Under the pieces are notes generated by a model. That model was not told where the DNA came from, made no database searches, and was given only the letters and a program-made list of their open reading frames with translations. A stretch of DNA of 6,073 nucleotides. Origin: Bacillota bacterium (lineage in GTDB: Bacteria > Bacillota_E > Sulfobacillia > Sulfobacillales > Sulfobacillaceae). The translations under genes and the position numbers were made by a program. Position 1 is the first letter of the stretch. Every line of letters starts with the position of its first letter. Location: NCBI GenBank assembly GCA_021802375.1, contig JAKAAL010000290.1:1-6073 (forward strand). Direction: 5' to 3'. Below, piece after piece: positions 5,862 through 6,073 of the stretch.

Positions 5862-6073
5862 TTGCACTTCGGGGGGATCGTAAGGACGCTGGGCTTCGGA
5901 AAGAATGTGAGTGTAGCCCGGATGATGAATGGGCCACCGTGGTCATGGATTTTTTAGATGGCTCCGGGTTTTTTGTCTTGGCACTGGCTCCTCTCGGTGT
6001 CCTGGTATGGGGCACGGACGGCACACTCGTTGGCGCCACAGCCAGGGACCTTGGGCACCGGGAGCTTTGGAGG
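5858..6073 (+). other. Flanking DNA with an open plus-strand frame, possible gene fragment
   Basis: Outside the transposon, the plus-strand frame starting at 5858 stays open for 72 codons to the window edge. It reads for example DDEWATVVMDFLDGSGFF and LAPLGVLVWGTDGTLVGA, a protein-like mix of hydrophobic and acidic residues. I recognise no family. In-frame GTG (5939) and ATG (5945) codons exist but lack a convincing ribosome site, so a gene cut by the insertion or starting within the flank are both possible. The opposite strand is also open in one frame up to a TAA at 5857-5859, but its Ser/Pro/Arg-rich product looks like the antisense of a real gene. No tRNA or glmS end is seen. Confidence 0.3.

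Noticed and set aside
5912..5983. Intrinsic terminator from AGCCCGGA (near 5914) pairing with TCCGGGTT before a T-run (near 5975)
   Set aside because: The loop would be over 40 nt and the stem contains a G-T pair. The T-run lies within the open plus-strand frame, so evidence is too weak.
5857..6073. Minus-strand frame ending in TAA at 5857-5859 as the TnsD target gene
   Set aside because: The product is dominated by Ser, Pro, Arg and Thr with no recognisable motif, and looks like the antisense of the plus-strand frame.

Overview
The window is the tns-gene end of a Tn7-family transposon together with about 217 bp of the DNA next to it. Four genes, all on the minus strand, read leftward as one operon: tnsA (5692-4859), tnsB (4862-2697), tnsC (2700-1024) and tnsD (1011 to beyond position 1). 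The tnsA/tnsB and tnsB/tnsC junctions are 4-base ATGA overlaps. tnsC and tnsD are 12 nt apart. Predicted protein lengths of 277, 721 and 558 residues are close to those of E. coli Tn7 TnsA, TnsB and TnsC. tnsD is cut by the left window edge after 337 codons without a stop.

Upstream of tnsA lies a 150-bp leader and transposon end. Read inward from 5856, it has an 8-base terminus TGTCCAGT and then three abutting 20-bp direct repeats that each begin GACAA. This matches the known build of Tn7 ends (an 8-bp TGT terminus followed by TnsB sites beginning GACAAA) and the tight spacing of the Tn7 right end. The leader between the sites and tnsA holds a 9-bp perfect inverted repeat that encloses an extended -10 promoter candidate. 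The element should stop at 5856, with TTATC (5857-5861) as the candidate 5-bp target duplication. The other end and the cargo lie beyond the left edge.

Together the genes encode a cut-and-paste machine. TnsB (DDE transposase) and TnsA (endonuclease) form the heteromeric transposase. TnsC is the AAA+ regulator that joins it to the target. TnsD is the DNA-binding selector of a fixed attachment site. All catalytic residues I can place are present, so the element looks potentially active as far as it is visible. The flank does not read as the end of glmS, so the attachment site is probably not the classical attTn7.

No host marker gene is present. Base composition is moderately GC-rich and several ribosome sites are strong (AAAGGAGG, GAGGAGG, GGAGGT). 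This would suit a Bacillota-type bacterium, possibly an acidophile or thermophile such as Sulfobacillus or Alicyclobacillus relatives, but that is a guess. The system is a recognisable Tn7 relative rather than a new class. The novelty, if any, lies in its attachment site, its end and leader regulation, and the unseen cargo.
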